From Elusimicrobiota bacterium (GTDB lineage Bacteria; Elusimicrobiota; Elusimicrobia; FEN-1173), in assembly GCA_016207625.1 (NCBI GenBank), contig JACQPF010000414.1, positions 1 to 6,130 on the forward strand: DNA of 6,130 nt. Direction: 5' to 3'. A program made the position numbers and the translations under genes. The notes beneath the pieces were generated by a model, which searched no databases, had not been told where the DNA came from, and was given only the letters and a program-made list of their open reading frames with translations. Shown here in pieces: positions 3,649 through 6,130 of this stretch (the stretch's first letter is position 1; each line of letters begins with the position of its first letter).

Positions 3649-5244
3649 TCAGACCTTCAGCATCTCGAGCATGGCCTCCGCGATGTCCTGCTTCTTCCGC
3701 AGGGCCCTGTGGATCACTTCATCGATGGAATCCTCCGCCAGGAGGGTGAGGTAGGTGGTCTTGTGCTTCTGGCCGATCCGATGGATGCGGTCCTGGGACT
3801 GTTTTTCCTCCTCCAGCGAATAGGAGAGGGAGAAGTAGACCGCGTAAGAGCAATTCACGAAGGTCAGGCCATGGCCGGCGCTCTTGGGATGGGCGATGAG
3901 GTATTGGACCTTGCCTTCCTTGAAATCCCGGATGGCCTGCTCTTTCTCGCCTTGGGAGACCTCGCCGTAGATGGTCGCGGCCTTGTCCCCGAGAAGTTCC
4001 TTGATCTTGCGGATCTCCCAATGGAACTGGCACCAGGTGATGACCTGCTTGGGGCCGATCTCCTCGAGGACCTCCATGAGGAGCCGGAGCTTGCCGTCCG
4101 ACACATCCGCCTCGGAGCCGTCCTCGGTGATGGCGAAGCCCGAGGTGATCTGGCGGAGCTTCATGAGCTTGGCCAATTCGTTGGAGCCCAGGACGGTCTT
4201 GTCCTTGAGCTCGGCGATGTTCAGCTTGAGCATGGTGTTGTAGATCTTGCGCTGCTCCGGCTCCATGAGGTAGGCGCGCTTCTCGAACACCTGCTCGGGC
4301 AGGTCCAGGCAGTCCTCCTTGGAGAAGAAGCAGGCCTGGCGCCGGACGCGCTCCATGATCCGCTCCCGGTTCTGGGCGGTGCAGTTGTATTGGAACCCGC
4401 CGTAGCCCACGGGGTAGAAGTAGGTGTTGCGGTAGACGTAGAAGTTCTCGCCCAGGATGTCCGGGTTGACGAAGCACATCTGGGCCCAGTATTCGAGGCA
4501 GCTGTTGGGGGCCGGCGTGCCGGAGAGGATGAGGCGCTTGGGGACGACCCGGGCCGCCGCGAGGAATGCCTTGGTGATCTGGGAACGGTGGTCCTTCATG
4601 CGGGACGATTCATCCACGACCAAGAAGCCGATCTCGTCGAAGAAGTCTTCGGGGATCTTCCGGAAGGACTCGAAGTTGATGACGAAGACATCGGCCTTGC
4701 CGGGTTGGACGCCCCCGCTTTTGAGGGCCCGCCAGAGATTGACGGCCTTCAAGCCCGGCGCCCACTTGGCCAGTTCCTCCATCCAGACCGACTCGATGGT
4801 GGAGAGCGGGCAGACGATCAAGGTCTTCACCCGGCGGTGCTTGATCGCTTCGATGGCCGTGAGGGTCTTGCCCGTGCCGGTCTCCATGAACAGCGCGTAA
4901 CCGTCGAATTGCGTGGCGGCATAGAAGGCCTTGTACTGGTGCTCGAAGAGGTGCCGCAGGTGCTTGGGCCGCCGGCCCTTGCCTTGGAGGACCTTCCGGA
5001 CGGCCTGGATCTTGGCTTCGAGCGCCGCCCTTTCGGCCGTGAGCTTTTCCGCGATCCGTAGGGCCTCGGGGTCATACTCGGCTTTCAGGGAGGAGAGGAT
5101 CCGGGGCAGGGCGGCGACCGCGAACTCCCAGGACCGGCCCATGGGGTTCCATCGTCCGCCGCCGACCGCTTTCACCAAGTTGCGGTCCTCGTAGTCGCAT
5201 CGGACCAAGACCTTGTTCTTGTCAGGGCTCAAGCTCACTTTCAT
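3649..5244 (-). CDS. SNF2-family DNA helicase/ATPase, phage type
   Basis: A 531-aa superfamily 2 motor of the SNF2 group, expected to hydrolyse ATP and translocate on or remodel double-stranded or branched DNA. The N-terminal segment (about 1-55) has a small beta-rich module with GGGRWNPMGRSWEF that resembles HARP-type substrate-recognition domains of annealing helicases. The motor then follows: Q-motif-like HQYKAF at 102-107, Walker A METGTGKT at 120-127, motif Ia LIVCPLSTIESVW at 142-154, Walker B VVDESS at 209-214 and motif III SGTPAPN at 241-247. In the second lobe, motif IV-like QVITWCQF is at 400-407, motif V AGHGLTFVNCS at 456-466 and motif VI QDRIHRIGQ at 484-492. DESS instead of DEAH is usual for phage SNF2 proteins, as I recall them. 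The start is the ATG overlapping the upstream TGA. AAGGA lies 11 nt upstream, a poor spacing, so initiation probably relies on coupling. An in-frame extension to 604 aa is rejected because it reads the zinc-finger gene out of frame. Confidence 0.95.
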   Translation of the reverse strand: MKVSLSPDKNKVLVRCDYEDRNLVKAVGGGRWNPMGRSWEFAVAALPRILSSLKAEYDPEALRIAEKLTAERAALEAKIQAVRKVLQGKGRRPKHLRHLFEHQYKAFYAATQFDGYALFMETGTGKTLTAIEAIKHRRVKTLIVCPLSTIESVWMEELAKWAPGLKAVNLWRALKSGGVQPGKADVFVINFESFRKIPEDFFDEIGFLVVDESSRMKDHRSQITKAFLAAARVVPKRLILSGTPAPNSCLEYWAQMCFVNPDILGENFYVYRNTYFYPVGYGGFQYNCTAQNRERIMERVRRQACFFSKEDCLDLPEQVFEKRAYLMEPEQRKIYNTMLKLNIAELKDKTVLGSNELAKLMKLRQITSGFAITEDGSEADVSDGKLRLLMEVLEEIGPKQVITWCQFHWEIRKIKELLGDKAATIYGEVSQGEKEQAIRDFKEGKVQYLIAHPKSAGHGLTFVNCSYAVYFSLSYSLEEEKQSQDRIHRIGQKHKTTYLTLLAEDSIDEVIHRALRKKQDIAEAMLEMLKV

Positions 5245-5498
5245 GGGCGCCACGATCCTTCCCGCACGCTTCGCCCGACGACCTTGTCGAACAGGTCGTC
5301 CAGCGGATTGCCGGGTTCCTCCCGCCTCCGGTGAAGGTCCCCCTCCCAGTGATCGAACGGCCAATTCAGCCAGGACCTTCCATGCTCCTCCACGCGGCAG
5401 GACGAACAGACGTGGTTGTGCTTTTGGACGACGCCGAACCCCATTTCTCCGCACCGCCGGCATTTCTTAAGCCGCCGCCAACTCATTGTTTTGGCCAT
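5241..5498 (-). CDS. small four-cysteine zinc-finger protein
   Basis: An 85-aa protein with one predicted zinc-binding finger: Cys13-x2-Cys16 and Cys31-x2-Cys34, separated by 14 residues, as in treble-clef or zinc-ribbon knuckles. The N terminus is basic (WRRLKKCRRCG). The middle is Trp/His-rich (SWLNWPFDHW), and the C terminus is charged, with a short helix around NPLDDLFDKVVGR. The first ATG is chosen because AGGGGGA lies about 6 nt upstream; a second Met at residue 5 is possible. Its TGA overlaps the helicase ATG in an ATGA, so the two are probably translationally coupled. The finger could bind DNA or a partner protein; which one cannot be told. A longer frame running upstream through the 95-aa gene looks like out-of-frame translation and is not used. 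Confidence 0.75.
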   Translation of the reverse strand: MAKTMSWRRLKKCRRCGEMGFGVVQKHNHVCSSCRVEEHGRSWLNWPFDHWEGDLHRRREEPGNPLDDLFDKVVGRSVREGSWRP

Positions 5499-5509
5499 GG
5501 CGCGTCCCC

Positions 5510-5797
5510 CTATTCCCCGGCCGGCGGCCGTTTCTCCAGCCGTTCGACCGTGAAGGCGCGTTCCCCGAACTCCAGGGAGGCCATCGAGGTGAAGAGCTGG
5601 GCGATGTGCTTGCCCACGTCCGTGGCGTTGTCGATGACGCAGACCTTCTTTTCGCGGTCGAAGTAGAAGGAAGCGTCCAGGCGCACCTTGGGCTTGCCGA
5701 AGACGCTCTCCGTGTTGAACACGGACCAGAAAAGCGTCTCCTCGATGTCCTTGGATGGGATCTTGTCGATGAACTGGAACCGGTATATTTCGCTCAT
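5510..5797 (-). CDS. conserved-looking 95-aa protein of unknown function
   Basis: A 95-aa protein starting at an ATG preceded by GAGGA 7 nt upstream and ending at TAG. It looks like a compact alpha/beta domain. It opens with a hydrophobic strand (YRFQFIDKI), then an acidic helix with SKDIEETLFWSVFNTES. Next come a basic, strand-like KPKVRLDASFYFD, a central VCVIDNATDVGKHIAQLF, and a C-terminal strand EFGERAFTVERL. The pattern of a strand with VRLDASF followed by VCVID..T.VG..IA..F gives the impression of a phage or genomic-island family, but I cannot attach a function or family name. It has no signal peptide, membrane segment or metal motif. It lies 11 bp upstream of the zinc-finger gene and is probably in the same transcript. 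Confidence 0.75.
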   Translation of the reverse strand: MSEIYRFQFIDKIPSKDIEETLFWSVFNTESVFGKPKVRLDASFYFDREKKVCVIDNATDVGKHIAQLFTSMASLEFGERAFTVERLEKRPPAGE

Positions 5798-5841
5798 GGG
5801 TCGTCCTCACCCCACACTAACGACATGAGCGGCACTTTTTT

Positions 5842-6130
5842 TTAGGCTCCGTCGACATAATCCTTCAGGCCGGCCTTGTAGAGCACCCCCCGCATCCTTT
5901 CCAACTCCCGGGTGAGCGTGGGCCATTTCAGGCCCAGGGCGTCCGCCACCTCGCCCAGGGTGAAGCCCCGGCCGATCAGGTCAAAGGCCCTCTTCTGGAC
6001 GTCCGTGAGCTTTTCCCGGGCCAGGCGCAGAGCCAGGCGGATTTCCTCCCGGCGCGCCGGGGGGCCTTTGGGGATCTCCCAGAGGCTTTTCTCCTCGGCC
6101 AGGATTTCCTCATAGCGGTATTTCCTGTCC
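5842..6130 (-). CDS. sigma-70 region 4-like HTH protein (5' end beyond window)
   Basis: The last 95 residues of a reading frame that enters from the right edge and ends at TAA; the start is not in the window. A basic, helical, Glu/Arg-rich stretch comes first. It is followed by a pattern typical of sigma-70 region 4 or LuxR-type helix-turn-helix domains: LTDVQKRAFDL, a G-F-T turn, then EVADALGLKWPTLTRELERM (visible residues about 41-79). The invariant-type positions (LT, AF.L, EVA, LG, T..RELERM) are all present. Such domains bind promoter -35-like DNA, and in phages they commonly control early or late transcription. Being first in the visible gene order would suit a regulator of the unit, but that is inference. 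It may be a stand-alone region 4-like protein rather than a full sigma factor. A run of eight A residues on the coding strand starts in the stop codon, and 44 bp separate it from the next gene. Confidence 0.7.
   Translation of the reverse strand, partial: DRKYRYEEILAEEKSLWEIPKGPPARREEIRLALRLAREKLTDVQKRAFDLIGRGFTLGEVADALGLKWPTLTRELERMRGVLYKAGLKDYVDGA

Noticed and set aside
3709..5061. 450-codon open frame on the plus strand opposite the helicase gene
   Set aside because: Its Leu/Glu/Gly/Asp-rich composition is that of an antisense read of a GC-rich gene, and the minus frame encodes an unmistakable SNF2 helicase.
5836..5844. T8 tract as a terminator, or A8 as a slippage site
   Set aside because: No GC-rich stem precedes it in the plus direction. 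On the minus strand the A-run begins within the stop codon, so slippage would not extend the protein.

Overview
The window reads as part of a bacteriophage or prophage early/DNA-metabolism region from a GC-rich bacterial host. All credible genes lie on the minus strand. They are short and tightly packed, most have strong purine-rich Shine-Dalgarno sequences, and several overlap by ATGA or longer overlaps. This is the layout of one long polycistronic unit read from high to low coordinates. There is no rRNA, tRNA, transposase, integrase or CRISPR array. The host cannot be named from the sequence.

Layout in transcription order: (1) 6130-5842, the C-terminal part of a sigma-70 region 4-like helix-turn-helix protein, cut by the window edge. 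(2) 5797-5510, a 95-aa protein of unknown function. (3) 5498-5241, an 85-aa four-cysteine zinc-finger protein, coupled by an ATGA overlap to (4) 5244-3649, a 531-aa SNF2-family helicase/ATPase with all main motifs. (5) 3639-3439, a 66-aa zinc ribbon. (6) 3470-3030, a GTG-initiated PD-(D/E)XK nuclease of VRR-NUC/resolvase type, whose reading frame runs 113 bp into (7) 3142-2756, a 128-aa coiled-coil protein. (8) 2708-1986, a 240-aa protein. (9) 1789-1148, a 213-aa protein with motifs resembling RAMP/Cas7-type folds. (10-12) 1023-787, 790-590 and 399-55, three small proteins of unknown function, two with CxxC motifs. (13) Possibly the first codons of another gene at 47-1.

The helicase, zinc ribbon and nuclease probably act together on replication forks, recombination intermediates or branched DNA. 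The 128-, 240- and 213-aa proteins look like phage replication/recombination accessory proteins, but their activities cannot be read from the sequence.

The most unusual structure is non-coding: two degenerate pentanucleotide arrays, NNGCC on the plus strand and GGCNN on the presumed transcript. About 13-14 units lie at 1059-1128 and about 20-21 units at 1862-1966. Both keep a strict 5-bp register with no indels and both begin 19 nt after a TAG stop codon. They fill the two intergenic gaps on either side of the 213-aa gene. I do not recognise this element; it is the best candidate here for something undescribed.

No convincing promoter or rho-independent terminator was seen on either strand, so transcription probably starts outside the window. 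The longest stretches without a gene are 190-196 bp.
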